Shown: positions 9,982 to 19,002, counted from the stretch's first letter. The stretch is DNA of 64,000 nt from Lewinella sp050633125 (GCF_050633125.1 NZ_JBOEFX010000081.1:38182-102181); one strand, 5' to 3'. The notes: generated by a model not told the origin, from the sequence alone. Numbers and translations are program-made.

Positions 9982-11298
9982 TTATTGATCCTTATGTAGT
10001 AAATCTAGGACACAAGCGGAAGTCCAGGAAAACTGGCCGCCGCCATATCCTTTGTCAAGTTGAGCAGCTACGGATTTCTGTGCTTCAAAGTATTCGTAAA
10101 AACCCTGTTTTGTGATCAACTCAAGGAAGTCTTCTTTTACAATTTTCGCTGTAGCGGAAAAACCATAATGCTGTAATCCCTCATAGATCAGCCAATTCAT
10201 CTGTGGCCAAATTGGTCCGCGCCAATAGCGTTTCGAGTCAAACAAAGGATCATCTACATCGAAACTAGGGCACAGGTAGTAACCTCTGTTATGCAAATCA
10301 TTCAAATAATCATTGAGCTTATCAGCTTGATCCTTGGTTGCGATTTCCGCAGATAGTGCTGTCAGGCCGCCAATTTCTTTGTACTCAATCTGGGCCTCTT
10401 TGCGAAGATCGTAGCAAGTAAAAGTAGCAAGGTTTTCATTCCATAGTTTCTCTCTGAAGCTTTTAACAGACTGTGCCTGCCATTCCTTCAGTTCTCCCGT
10501 GTCTAGCCCCAACCGCTCCCCTATCCGAATAAGACTTTGGTTGGATTGAATTAAAACCGCATTGGTGAGCGTATCCTGAAGAAGTACTGGACTTTCTTCA
10601 AAAATACCTTCCCCATCATATTGGTGCCTTTTCCCCAACTCAAGCATGTATACGAAACGGTCGTACTGGTCGCTGGTGGGTCTTTCTTTTTTGTCTGCAA
10701 GCTTTGTATCCTGGCGGGTATACGCCGGCAAGGTCGATTTGTCGATCTGAATACGAGCATTAGACTCATCCCAAAGCGGACTATTATCGCGTCCTGTTTC
10801 CCAAGGGTGATATAAAAAAGCCAGGCCTTCTCTTTTCGGATCGCGATAAGTGTAAAAGAACCGATGAGAATGAACCACTTTGGGGAAAATAGCTTTCACA
10901 AAAGCTAAAAACGCCCCATCATTTGGAAATTTGGCCAAGAGCTTCTCTAAAATAAAGCCATGCACCGGAGGCTGAGTAATCCCGGATGTTTTGGGCTTTT
11001 GCTGTGCTCCGGGGTTAACGGTGGTGTTCCAAAAATCATGGTTTGGGAAATAGCTGGTCTCTGTTTCGCTATGAAAAATAATATGAGGAATCATCCCATT
11101 TTCCCATTGCCCAGAGAATAGCGAATTCAACTCGCGGATCGCCCACTTTGGCTCGAAATACGCGTGCCCTAAACAAGTGAAACCTGAATCCCAATTCCAC
11201 TGGAAAGGATAGAGCTTGTTGGTGGGAACCGTAAATCCGTCCCGCCAATTCAACCTTAGTATTTGTTCCGCTTCTTCGGCTAAATCTTGATAAAGCAT
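9982..11298 (-). CDS. GH63 mannosylglycerate/glucosylglycerate hydrolase-like glycosidase
   Basis: The 438-residue, cytosolic-looking protein (no signal peptide) resembles the compact (alpha/alpha)6-barrel GH63 enzymes that hydrolyse mannosylglycerate or glucosylglycerate. Visible features are PFQWNWDSGF near residues 31-40, ENGMIPH near 66-71, the GRDNSPLWDES segment at 169-179 (Asp171, candidate general acid) and GFYEYFEA at 399-406 (Glu402, candidate base), with GGGQFSWTSA near the end. These enzymes release glycerate, which matches the glycerate kinase two genes downstream. Length fits the short GH63 group rather than eukaryotic glucosidase I. Mannosyl versus glucosyl preference is unresolved, and other alpha-glycosides are possible. 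Confidence 0.82.
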   Translation of the reverse strand: MLYQDLAEEAEQILRLNWRDGFTVPTNKLYPFQWNWDSGFTCLGHAYFEPKWAIRELNSLFSGQWENGMIPHIIFHSETETSYFPNHDFWNTTVNPGAQQKPKTSGITQPPVHGFILEKLLAKFPNDGAFLAFVKAIFPKVVHSHRFFYTYRDPKREGLAFLYHPWETGRDNSPLWDESNARIQIDKSTLPAYTRQDTKLADKKERPTSDQYDRFVYMLELGKRHQYDGEGIFEESPVLLQDTLTNAVLIQSNQSLIRIGERLGLDTGELKEWQAQSVKSFREKLWNENLATFTCYDLRKEAQIEYKEIGGLTALSAEIATKDQADKLNDYLNDLHNRGYYLCPSFDVDDPLFDSKRYWRGPIWPQMNWLIYEGLQHYGFSATAKIVKEDFLELITKQGFYEYFEAQKSVAAQLDKGYGGGQFSWTSACVLDLLHKDQ

Positions 11299-11405
11299 CT
11301 AACAATAGTTTGTAATTAGAAAAGTGATTCAGTTAATCATTTCTCCAAATAAAATTTCACCCAACGCGCCCTCGACACTCTTGAATACCGAGGCAAATTG
11401 ATATG

Positions 11406-11413
11406 CAAAATTA
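11406..11413 (-). promoter_or_regulatory. Candidate -7 box for the GH63 operon
   Basis: The minus strand reads TAATTTTG, matching TAnnTTTG, in the divergent interval between the hydrolase and the AraC-type regulator. It would give a leader of about 103 nt. No convincing -33 element was identified. Confidence 0.35.
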
Positions 11414-11513
11414 TATTAGCCAATCGACTACTGTAAACAGTCAACTATCTTCTTTTAACACTATTCTATACTTTTTTACTAGATCTAGCCACCAAGTTGT
11501 TATTATTGTATCT

Positions 11514-12371
11514 ATGAAACCAGGATATGAAAAAATAATTGAACCAGCAGAGCAATCCTTCACTGCTAGGATGGTAAATAGAGATAGCCGCCCCTTGTTA
11601 AGCCAAGCTTGGCATTATCATCCAGAGATAGAAATTTGTTACACACTAAAGAGTAACGGAAGAAGGTTTGTTGGTAATCAGATCGACGACTACCAGAAAG
11701 GAGACCTTGTGTTATTGGGGTCTAACCTGCCACATGGATTCACAACAGAGCACAAGTGTAGCCAGATTGTCTTGCAGATGATGCCTAATTTTATGGGGGA
11801 TGCCTTTTTCCTAAAACCAGAATTAAGACATATCCATTCTCTTTTCGAACGAGCAAAGCAAGGAATCGCTTTTTCTGACAAAGTAAAGCCTAAAGCCTTG
11901 CGGCTAATGCGAAAAATATTGGCAGAGAAAGGCCTATCCAAGTTCATGTACCTATTGGAGTTGTTACAATTACTAGCAGTGTGCCAGCAATATGAAACGA
12001 TCTGTCCTAAAACCTATGCTTTGGAGTTCAATGAAACACAGTTGGGGAGAATAAAAATTGTCTACGATCACATTATGCAGCACTATACCAAGGTGGTAAA
12101 CATCAAGGAAGTAGCTGATAAATTAAACATCTCGGAAGCTGCATTCTATAAATTCATTAAAAAACAAACACAGAAAACTTATACTCAGATCATTAACGAG
12201 TTTCGGATCAACTACGCCGGTAGGTTATTAATGGACACGGAGAAATCGGTAGGAGAAATATGCCACGAATGTGGTTTCAACAACGTGTCCTATTTCAATC
12301 GAAAATTCAAACAATTGATGCAACGGACGCCAGAGAATTTCCGACAGCAATACGCTAATACTGCCAGTTAA
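11514..12371 (+). CDS. AraC-family transcriptional regulator
   Basis: The 285-residue protein has an N-terminal cupin-like sensing domain (HYHPEIEICYTL, then GDLVLLGSNLPHGF) and a C-terminal double helix-turn-helix (VADKLNISEAAFYKFIKKQT, then ICHECGFNNVSYFNRKFK). The ATG at 11514 opens the homologous part; an upstream ATG at 11403 adds a non-conserved extension that overlaps the divergent promoter region. It is transcribed away from the GH63-symporter-glycerate kinase genes, so it is the likely local regulator responding to a sugar derivative (inference). Its stop overlaps the end of the convergent YihY gene by 4 bp. Confidence 0.9.
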   Translation: MKPGYEKIIEPAEQSFTARMVNRDSRPLLSQAWHYHPEIEICYTLKSNGRRFVGNQIDDYQKGDLVLLGSNLPHGFTTEHKCSQIVLQMMPNFMGDAFFLKPELRHIHSLFERAKQGIAFSDKVKPKALRLMRKILAEKGLSKFMYLLELLQLLAVCQQYETICPKTYALEFNETQLGRIKIVYDHIMQHYTKVVNIKEVADKLNISEAAFYKFIKKQTQKTYTQIINEFRINYAGRLLMDTEKSVGEICHECGFNNVSYFNRKFKQLMQRTPENFRQQYANTAS

Positions 12372-13363
12372 TCATCTTGCTGAGCTTTCAAATCCCGGTT
12401 TACAGCAATCGCTGCATTTAATTCAAAACCGATCAATAAGATCAAAGAGTTGAGCTGTATCCACAACATGATAATAATAAAAGTACCAATAGAGCCGTAA
12501 AACTTGTGGTAAGTGTCGTAGCGGTTGAATTCATCAATGTAGAAGGAAAAGGCCAGCGAAGACAGGATACAAAGCACCGTAGCCAAGGTCGTTCCCGGAG
12601 AAAAAATGGCCATCCGACGATGAGTTGCCGAACCATAACGATACAAAACGGCAATTCCAAAATAGAAAACCATCAAGATCGAAAGCCAACGCAGTAAGCC
12701 AATAGCAAACTCACCAACCTGCGTAAGATGTACAACTTCACTGATCCAGGTAATAAAAAGACTACCTAAAATAATGAAAATGACAGAAAATATCAGCAAA
12801 AAACCGACTAAACCTGTCAGCATAATAGCAACAGCTCGCTTGCGAAGGCCTCCCCGCTGTTTGAAGGTGTCGCGGTAGGATTTTTCAAAACTCCGCATCA
12901 TCGCCAGCATCCCATTTGAAGAAAAATAGATGGCTAATACGAAACCAAAAGACAACAATCCAATTCGAGGCGTATCGGTGATTTCATGAATAAAATCAAA
13001 CACGAGGCTTCCGGCTTGCCCTGGCATAACCCGGGTAATCTCTTGTTCAAGCACATAATTAAAGTTGGCCAACTCTGGAACCACCCCGGAGAGAAAGTCC
13101 AGTAAAAAAGGGACCAGCGTAAAAAGGGTTAGTAAAGAGGGGAAAAGCGAGAGAAAAAAGCTGTAGGCAATACTGTTTGCTCGGGTAAACAGGTCAAACC
13201 TGCGAATCTCATTAAATACAAAAACAACTACATCATAAATCGGCACACGAAAAAAACCCGGCAACGAAGTCCGTTTCGACCAATCCAAAACTTGTTTGAC
13301 GATTGGCAAATTGTAAACCCAATCTTGTATCTCCTTAGGAGTAGGCCACTTAAACTTCTTCAA
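12368..13363 (-). CDS. YihY/virulence factor BrkB family membrane protein
   Basis: The 331-residue protein has about six membrane helices and the family pattern: ANSIAYSFFLSLFPSLLTLF, then SSNGMLAMMRSFEKSYRDTF, then a late SIGTFIIIMLWIQLNSLILLIGFELNA region. The role of this family is unsettled; early ribonuclease BN annotation was mistaken and a transport role is suspected. Its start overlaps the upstream thioesterase gene by 14 bp, which suggests translational coupling. Confidence 0.88.
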   Translation of the reverse strand: MKKFKWPTPKEIQDWVYNLPIVKQVLDWSKRTSLPGFFRVPIYDVVVFVFNEIRRFDLFTRANSIAYSFFLSLFPSLLTLFTLVPFLLDFLSGVVPELANFNYVLEQEITRVMPGQAGSLVFDFIHEITDTPRIGLLSFGFVLAIYFSSNGMLAMMRSFEKSYRDTFKQRGGLRKRAVAIMLTGLVGFLLIFSVIFIILGSLFITWISEVVHLTQVGEFAIGLLRWLSILMVFYFGIAVLYRYGSATHRRMAIFSPGTTLATVLCILSSLAFSFYIDEFNRYDTYHKFYGSIGTFIIIMLWIQLNSLILLIGFELNAAIAVNRDLKAQQDD

Positions 13364-13766
13364 AGTAAGGCTTCAATTTTTCCAGCAAATAGGATGGTGT
13401 TTCAATCGACTTATTGGTCTTGGCATCAATAAAACAAAGCTTTACCGAGCCGCCATTCACCAATTTACCCTTTTCATTAAACAACTCCATGTGAAAGGTG
13501 ATGGTTTTCTGCGGAAGGTGCCGCAAAGTCGACCGAATCGTAATTAGCTCATCATAAAGCGCTGGGCGGACGTAGCGACACTGCAAAGTCATTACCGGCA
13601 TTAGCACATTATGCTCCTCCTCCATGGCCCGGTAGCTCAACCCCAAGGAACGGATCATCTCCGCTCTCCCTATTTCGTAATACTGGGCATAATTCCCGTA
13701 GTAGAGATACCCCATCTGATCGGTTTCACCGTAGCGTACGCGCTTAGTACATTCGTGTGTTAGCAT
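13350..13766 (-). CDS. Acyl-CoA thioesterase, 4HBT/YbgC-like hotdog protein
   Basis: The 138-residue single hotdog domain contains the YbgC-type opening VRYGETDQMGYLYYGNYAQYYE, in which the Asp is the catalytic candidate, followed by the AEMIRSLG helix. Such enzymes hydrolyse short or aromatic acyl-CoAs. The ATG at 13766 lies only four bases after a -7 box (13771-13778), so its mRNA may be leaderless. It overlaps the YihY gene downstream. Confidence 0.88.
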   Translation of the reverse strand: MLTHECTKRVRYGETDQMGYLYYGNYAQYYEIGRAEMIRSLGLSYRAMEEEHNVLMPVMTLQCRYVRPALYDELITIRSTLRHLPQKTITFHMELFNEKGKLVNGGSVKLCFIDAKTNKSIETPSYLLEKLKPYFEEV

Positions 13767-13770
13767 TTGA

Positions 13771-13778
13771 CAAAACTA
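13771..13778 (-). promoter_or_regulatory. -7 box four bases before an ATG
   Basis: The minus strand reads TAGTTTTG-TCAA-ATG. With Bacteroidota spacing, transcription would begin at or next to the start codon of the thioesterase gene, so no leader would be made. Confidence 0.5.
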
Positions 13779-13787
13779 GCATTTTGT

Positions 13788-15893
13788 CTACACTTTTTTG
13801 TATTTCAGGCGGATTGAATTGCCGATAACCACTACATCAGAGAAGGCCATAAACAAAGCACCCCACATCGGATTGAGGAAACCCATTGCCGCAATAGGAA
13901 TGGCTACAATGTTATAAGCAAAAGCCCAAAAGAGGTTTTGCCGTATCGTTTGTACCGTTTTTTCAGCGATCCCGAATGCCTCTGGTAGCACATCAATACG
14001 CCCTTTCAGCAGGATAACTTTGGCCGACTGAATAGCTACCTGAGATGCACTACTCAAGGATATTCCCAGGTCAGCTTGTGCAAGTGCAGGCGCGTCATTG
14101 ATCCCGTCACCGACCATTGCCGTAGGGTGTTTTTCGCTGATGTTTTTTATGATAGATAATTTTTCAGCAGGAAGTTTCTCAGCGTGATATTCTTTTACAC
14201 CAATCTTTTCGGCCAGTATTTGGGTTTTGTCCGCTCTATCTCCGCTAAGGATGAAAGAATTCCGCCCTTGGCCTTCAAGAGCCTGGATGGCTTCGCTCAC
14301 TCCTTTTTTCAAATCATCCCCTAATTTGAATATTGCCAGGACTTCCCTTTCTCGCAACAAGAAAATGTCCCCGTCACAATCCGCATCATTTTCCAAGAGG
14401 CGTTTGGAGCCTAGCCGATAACGGATGCCCGTTTCATCAACGGCGGTCATACCTATACCTCTTTCTTCTTCTACTGTTAGTGCTGGTAAAGTTTCTGCTC
14501 GGGGCATACCTTCCAGTGCTTCCCGTAAAGAAACAGCAATGGGGTGGCTTGAATATTGCTCCATCGCCCAAACCAGGCTATTGGCTTTTTTCATTTCTCC
14601 GGTTGGGTATTCGGCTTTTTCTACCCGAAACTTCCCAGTGGTTAAAGTACCTGTTTTGTCAAAAACAATGTTTTTGATGGTTGCCAACTGTTCTACGGTA
14701 CGGCCGCCCTTAATCAGCACCCCTAGTTTTGCTAATCGCCCTACGCCTACCATCACGGCGGTAGGTGTTGCGAGGCCCATTGCGCATGGACAGGAAATAA
14801 CGAGTACCGCGATGGCATTGAGCAATGCCTGGGTTGCGGTAAGCCCAAAAGCAAAATGCCCGAGCAAAAAAGTGAGCAGAGATATACCAACTACTGCGGG
14901 AACAAATATTGCACTGATTTTATCTGCTAATTGTTGAATCGGGGGCTTATCCTGCTGGGCTGTTTTTACCAATTCTACCATTTGCTCCAGCACCGTGTTT
15001 TTTCCGCTGGCAGTTACCTTCATTTGTAGGTTTCCTTTGAGGAGTAGGCTGCCGCCAATCAATTCAGAGGACAATTCCTTTGCCGCAGGCATACTTTCGC
15101 CGGTAAGCATACTTTCGTCAACCAAGCCTTCTCCTTGAAGGAGCGTTCCATCTGCGGGAATTCGATCCCCTTCATTAATTTGAAGGAGCATTCCTATTTG
15201 CAATTCCTTCTGAGGAATCTCCACCAACTGCCCAGAAGGAAGAATTCTGCGTGCGGAGGTAGCCTGCAACTGTGTGAGTTCACCAATAGCCGACGTCGTT
15301 TGGGCCACTGCTCGTTTCTCCAACCAATTGCCCAATAGTACCAAGGTTATGATTGTAGCAACGGTTTCAAAGAAGTAATAATCTGGGTTTTGTAAAACAA
15401 GTCCAAATATGCTGTATACAAAGGCTGCGGTACTACCTAAAAAGATCAAGACATCCATATTGGGTACTCCGCCACGTAGGCTACTCAATGCACTACTACC
15501 AAAGTGTACTACTCCGATAACGAAAGGAGGAAGCGTAAGGCCAAGCTGCACCCAAGGGTTCATCAACCATGCGGGCGCCCAGCCCACCATCATCAGTAAA
15601 TGTCCTAATAATAACGGCAGCGTAAACAGAGCACTAACGAGTAGCTTCTTTTCAAAGGTCCAAAAAACAGGCTGTGGTTCTTCTTCTAAAACAGTATAGC
15701 CTAGTTTTTCAATCCCCGACTTGATCTTATCAAGGCCTAAGTCTCCATTGCCAGACGCAAAACGGACTTCTTTGGTTTGAAAGTTTACAAAAACGTCTTC
15801 CAGGCCCTTGCGTTCAAGGTATCGAGAGATGCTCATGGCGCAATTATTGCAGTCCATGCCATCTACTTTAAGTTCTATTAATTCTTTTCCCAT
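13788..15893 (-). CDS. Heavy-metal (copper-type) P1B ATPase
   Basis: The 701-residue protein has an N-terminal metal-binding domain (GMDCNNC, Cys15 and Cys18), a membrane CPC motif (SCPCAMG, Cys368 and Cys370), the phosphorylation motif DKTGT with Asp412, an SHPIA-type nucleotide-domain segment (YSSHPIAVS) and GDGINDAPAL near the end. CPC with a CxxC domain indicates Cu(I) or Ag(I) transport; direction cannot be read from sequence alone. The product spans the inner membrane with eight predicted helices. It stands alone, with no adjacent CopZ or CueR-type gene. A palindrome at 15945-15957 lies upstream. Confidence 0.93.
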   Translation of the reverse strand: MGKELIELKVDGMDCNNCAMSISRYLERKGLEDVFVNFQTKEVRFASGNGDLGLDKIKSGIEKLGYTVLEEEPQPVFWTFEKKLLVSALFTLPLLLGHLLMMVGWAPAWLMNPWVQLGLTLPPFVIGVVHFGSSALSSLRGGVPNMDVLIFLGSTAAFVYSIFGLVLQNPDYYFFETVATIITLVLLGNWLEKRAVAQTTSAIGELTQLQATSARRILPSGQLVEIPQKELQIGMLLQINEGDRIPADGTLLQGEGLVDESMLTGESMPAAKELSSELIGGSLLLKGNLQMKVTASGKNTVLEQMVELVKTAQQDKPPIQQLADKISAIFVPAVVGISLLTFLLGHFAFGLTATQALLNAIAVLVISCPCAMGLATPTAVMVGVGRLAKLGVLIKGGRTVEQLATIKNIVFDKTGTLTTGKFRVEKAEYPTGEMKKANSLVWAMEQYSSHPIAVSLREALEGMPRAETLPALTVEEERGIGMTAVDETGIRYRLGSKRLLENDADCDGDIFLLREREVLAIFKLGDDLKKGVSEAIQALEGQGRNSFILSGDRADKTQILAEKIGVKEYHAEKLPAEKLSIIKNISEKHPTAMVGDGINDAPALAQADLGISLSSASQVAIQSAKVILLKGRIDVLPEAFGIAEKTVQTIRQNLFWAFAYNIVAIPIAAMGFLNPMWGALFMAFSDVVVIGNSIRLKYKKV

Positions 15894-15944
15894 GGTATAT
15901 TGGTGAACATCTTTAAATTAGCGGTAGTTTTATAAGGAAGTGCC

Positions 15945-15957
15945 CTTTGCTGCAAAG
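15945..15957. promoter_or_regulatory. Palindrome upstream of the P1B ATPase
   Basis: A perfect 13-base palindrome CTTTGC-T-GCAAAG lies about 52 bp upstream of the ATPase ATG and includes part of a near-consensus -7 box (CATCTTTG at 15953-15960, minus strand). It could be an operator of a metal-responsive regulator, but it is short. Confidence 0.3.
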
Positions 15958-16003
15958 ATGTGGCGAAAAAGCATGCAACTCAATTTCATAAATCAATTAT
16001 AAT

Positions 16004-16801
16004 ATGAGAACATTCATTCTTTTAGCCTTTTTAGCCACCTTTTCCTTAGCCTGTGGTGGTGGAACGGAAACAACAGATTCTGCAACCGAAGAAATGGAAG
16101 CACCTGCTGTCGTTGAAACGAAAGTCACGATCAGCCCTATGCCTGCTTCTCCAGATTTTCCGGATGCTGCAATTACAAGCATGAGCTATCAATCAGGAAA
16201 GTTTTCCTTCGGCATTGATGGTGGAGAAAGCGGTTACACTTTAGGTAATCAAACCAGTGATGCTGCACAAAAAATGTGTGCAAACTCTGCACAAGGTCAG
16301 CACATTCACCTGATTCTTGACAATGAACCCTACGCTGCTAAATATGAGGCTGATTTCGACTACGAGATCGCTGATGGAAACCACTACCTACTAGCCTTCC
16401 TGAGTCGTTCGTACCATGAAAGCATCAAGCATGCTACTGCTGCCAAGGTTGCGGTAATCAGTGTAAATGGCCAAAGTATTTCTGGTGAAAAAGAGGTTAC
16501 AGAACCTATGCTGTTTTACAGTCGCCCCAAAGGCACATACACAGGAAAGGATACCGAAAACTTGATGCTCGATTTTTACCTGGCCAACGTTACCCTTGGT
16601 GACGATTACAAGGTTAAAGCAGAAGTTGGTGGAGAAACTTTCATGATCGACACCTGGCAACCGTACTTCCTCAAGGGGCTGCCTATGGGCGAGCATACCG
16701 TAACATTGACGCTCGTTGATGCGGAAGGTAAGACCGTTGATACACCACTGAATCCTGTAAGCCGTACTATTACGCTGGCAGAAGATAAAGCCGAAGGATA
16801 A
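16004..16801 (+). CDS. Exported lipoprotein, unknown function
   Basis: The 265-residue protein has a lipoprotein signal (LAFLATFSLAC, Cys17) followed by an acidic Thr/Ser/Glu-rich linker and a beta-rich globular part. Segments such as GQHIHLILDNEPY and GNHYLLAFLSRSYHES, then a second similar half with GLPMGEHTVTLTLVD, suggest two related beta-sandwich units. Similar Bacteroidota proteins are sometimes labelled phosphopeptide-binding, but I see no basis for function here. It is monocistronic, divergent from the metal ATPase, and followed by a strong hairpin terminator. Confidence 0.75.
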   Translation: MRTFILLAFLATFSLACGGGTETTDSATEEMEAPAVVETKVTISPMPASPDFPDAAITSMSYQSGKFSFGIDGGESGYTLGNQTSDAAQKMCANSAQGQHIHLILDNEPYAAKYEADFDYEIADGNHYLLAFLSRSYHESIKHATAAKVAVISVNGQSISGEKEVTEPMLFYSRPKGTYTGKDTENLMLDFYLANVTLGDDYKVKAEVGGETFMIDTWQPYFLKGLPMGEHTVTLTLVDAEGKTVDTPLNPVSRTITLAEDKAEG

Positions 16802-16811
16802 ATTAACTGTG

Positions 16812-16849
16812 CTCCTGGCTTTTAGCTTTTTTCAACTAAAAGCCAGGAG
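16812..16849. terminator. Bidirectional hairpin terminator
   Basis: A perfect 14-bp inverted repeat (CTCCTGGCTTTTAG and its complement) with a 10-base loop separates the convergent lipoprotein gene and the saccharopine-reductase-like gene. Confidence 0.8.
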
Positions 16850-16856
16850 TCCTTTC

Positions 16857-17918
16857 CTAAATCATTTCCCGATGCGTGCCTGCAATTTCCATTACCAAGT
16901 CGTCACCATACGCACCTGCAGGCGTTTGAAACCCAGGGTAAGCCTCGTCATTGAGCACCTTACGGGTAATTATTAAGCTACTGTGCGCGGTGAGCGTATA
17001 GCCTTCAGGACCAATAAACCGTGCAGAAAGCGTATCTCCATTTTCGGCAGTAATTTGTCCCCAAACCAGGCTTCTTCCTTCTTCTCTTTCTTTATCGTTT
17101 GGGCCGGCAGGCCCTGCTTTTACTCTCCTGCGAGCAATATTTCGTACCCAGGATAATCGAAGAAGCCAAGCAATATAAGGCAGCCATTTAGTCGAGCGAT
17201 GGGTTGCCGGAGAAACCTTTGTGTAGGTAATGATATTGGGAATTCCAGTCGTATAATAGGCAGTACTTACATCGCCCCAGGGAATAGACATCGCCAAGCG
17301 GGTGTAGTCCTCCAGAAAAGGAATATTCTTGGCAGCATGACCTAATGGAACGTCTATAATTCGGCCCTGTCGTCGCATTTTTCCGCTACTGCCAAGACCT
17401 TCAATCATCGTGTTGGCCGTTCCTCTGGATACACTACCACCCTGCATCGTGAAGGCCAGTTCCAGTTGTTCCGCTTCTGGCATTTTTTCTGCCAAAAACT
17501 TAGCCATACAATCCGTTGGTACCACATCAAAACCGACACCGGGCATCAACATTATTTCATTTTGCTCCGCAGCAGAACCATAGCGATGGGCCAACTCGAA
17601 AACATCAATTTCACCAGTAATATCCAGGTAGTGTGTTTTTGTCTCAAGGCAAGCTTCAATCATCGGCACTGCCGTATGAACAAACGGCCCAGCGACATGC
17701 AAAACAACCGATACTTTCTGAAGCGCATGAATTAAGGCATGCGTATCTTCCAGGTCAAAAGCCAAATAATCATAACCTGTGGCATCGGCCATCTCTCGAA
17801 GTTTGTCCTCGTTACGGCCAGCAAGAATAGGCTGCAAGCCATACTGTTCTGCGTACTTCACTATTAATTGCCCGGTATAGCCATAGGCGCCGTAAAGTAA
17901 AAATGTACTGTCATCCAT
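16857..17918 (-). CDS. Saccharopine dehydrogenase-like NADP-binding oxidoreductase
   Basis: The 353-residue protein opens with a Rossmann dinucleotide fold (FLLYGAYGYTGQLIVKYA, then LAGRNEDKL) and AFDLED, followed by VVLHVAGPF and the YLDITGE motif typical of the saccharopine dehydrogenase/trans-acting enoyl reductase group. Despite the name, members act on varied substrates, including lipid precursors. It is transcribed in the same direction as the LuxE-like gene 69 bp upstream, so a shared acyl-related role is possible but unproven. Confidence 0.85.
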   Translation of the reverse strand: MDDSTFLLYGAYGYTGQLIVKYAEQYGLQPILAGRNEDKLREMADATGYDYLAFDLEDTHALIHALQKVSVVLHVAGPFVHTAVPMIEACLETKTHYLDITGEIDVFELAHRYGSAAEQNEIMLMPGVGFDVVPTDCMAKFLAEKMPEAEQLELAFTMQGGSVSRGTANTMIEGLGSSGKMRRQGRIIDVPLGHAAKNIPFLEDYTRLAMSIPWGDVSTAYYTTGIPNIITYTKVSPATHRSTKWLPYIAWLLRLSWVRNIARRRVKAGPAGPNDKEREEGRSLVWGQITAENGDTLSARFIGPEGYTLTAHSSLIITRKVLNDEAYPGFQTPAGAYGDDLVMEIAGTHREMI

Positions 17919-17987
17919 ACTTGAAGATCCTGTTATTGTACTGAAGCTGTCTAAAGTTACACAAAATGATTCTCTGTTGGCCCTTAA

Positions 17988-18980
17988 TTAAATAACCATC
18001 AAGTTGCAGCCTCGAACATCACTGGCGTCCAACCGGCCCAGTATTTCAAAACTGCCATCAGCGTGAACCTTGCCCAAATCTTCGGTAGCGATAAAACTGA
18101 TGGTATCTAAATTAGCGAGATCAATGATATTTAGCACCCCCGTCCGTTGCTCAGATTGCAATTGAAGAGGGTCGGTAATTTCACGAGCTAGCACACGCAT
18201 TGTCGGGGCGGGCAGAAACAAACCTTCTCCTTTGGAATATGCCTGAGAAAAAAGCTCTGTCATGCCGTATTCCGAATGAATGTTCTCTTGATGAAAAGCT
18301 AGTTTCAGTCGTTGGTGCAGTTCCGTTCTGGTTATTTCTTCCCGTCGGCCTTTCATTCCTCCTGTTTCCATGATGATCACATTGCCCAGGTCAATACTAT
18401 TGGCTTCTGCCAGGTCTAAAAGCGCAAAACTGACGCCAAGCAAAAGTATTTTCGTCATCGGCTGCTCTTCTTGAATGCTTTGCAAGTGCTTAATCAACTC
18501 CTCCTGATTATAAAGATAGAAACCGCCGCGTGCTGATTGGGATTGCTCAATAAAATCTTGCGCCATGAGAATCAGGCTAGAACCTTGCCTTTCCAAATAG
18601 GAAGGCAAAAGTGCCAGTATCACAAAATCTTTTAAATCACCATAGAAATATTCAAACCCTCGGCGTGCGTTTTCAAGATACCATTGGGTGTCTCGGACCA
18701 GGTGCTTGCTGGTAGCACTACCCGTTGTGCCACTGCTGCTAAAAATTTGTTGTGCGGGCCACTGGCCAGACTGTAGTTCATATTCTTTAAACAACTGGAT
18801 AGGCAAGAAGGGAATGTCTTCTATCCGTTGAATTTCAGCTTGATTTATTCCTAATAATTCCAGAAATTTCCGATAAACTGGGTTATTTTCGGCTTGGTAG
18901 CGAAAAACATCCAATGTTAAAGCTGTAAAATGCTGATCTTTAACTGTCTTAATGCGTTCTAATAACGAAGACCTCTGCAT
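17988..18980 (-). CDS. LuxE-like acyl-protein synthetase
   Basis: The 330-residue protein matches the LuxE/acyl-protein synthetase group: FLPIQLFKEYEL, an AMP-binding loop SSSGTTGSATSKH at about residues 90-102, and EYGMTELFSQAY. It ends DVRGCNLMVI; a cysteine near the C-terminus is the acyl-carrying position in LuxE, and here it lies six residues from the end. LuxE activates fatty acids and hands them to the LuxC reductase in bioluminescence. No luxC, luxD or luciferase gene is nearby, so this is a non-luminescent use. A -7 box at 19003-19010 gives a leader of about 18 nt. Confidence 0.82.
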   Translation of the reverse strand: MQRSSLLERIKTVKDQHFTALTLDVFRYQAENNPVYRKFLELLGINQAEIQRIEDIPFLPIQLFKEYELQSGQWPAQQIFSSSGTTGSATSKHLVRDTQWYLENARRGFEYFYGDLKDFVILALLPSYLERQGSSLILMAQDFIEQSQSARGGFYLYNQEELIKHLQSIQEEQPMTKILLLGVSFALLDLAEANSIDLGNVIIMETGGMKGRREEITRTELHQRLKLAFHQENIHSEYGMTELFSQAYSKGEGLFLPAPTMRVLAREITDPLQLQSEQRTGVLNIIDLANLDTISFIATEDLGKVHADGSFEILGRLDASDVRGCNLMVI

Positions 18981-19002
18981 ATCCTAATTTAGATTAGAAG
19001 CG

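Noticed and set aside
14227..14937. Plus-strand frames opposite the P-type ATPase
   Set aside because: Antisense to a clear, continuous P1B ATPase; no promoter, no motif.
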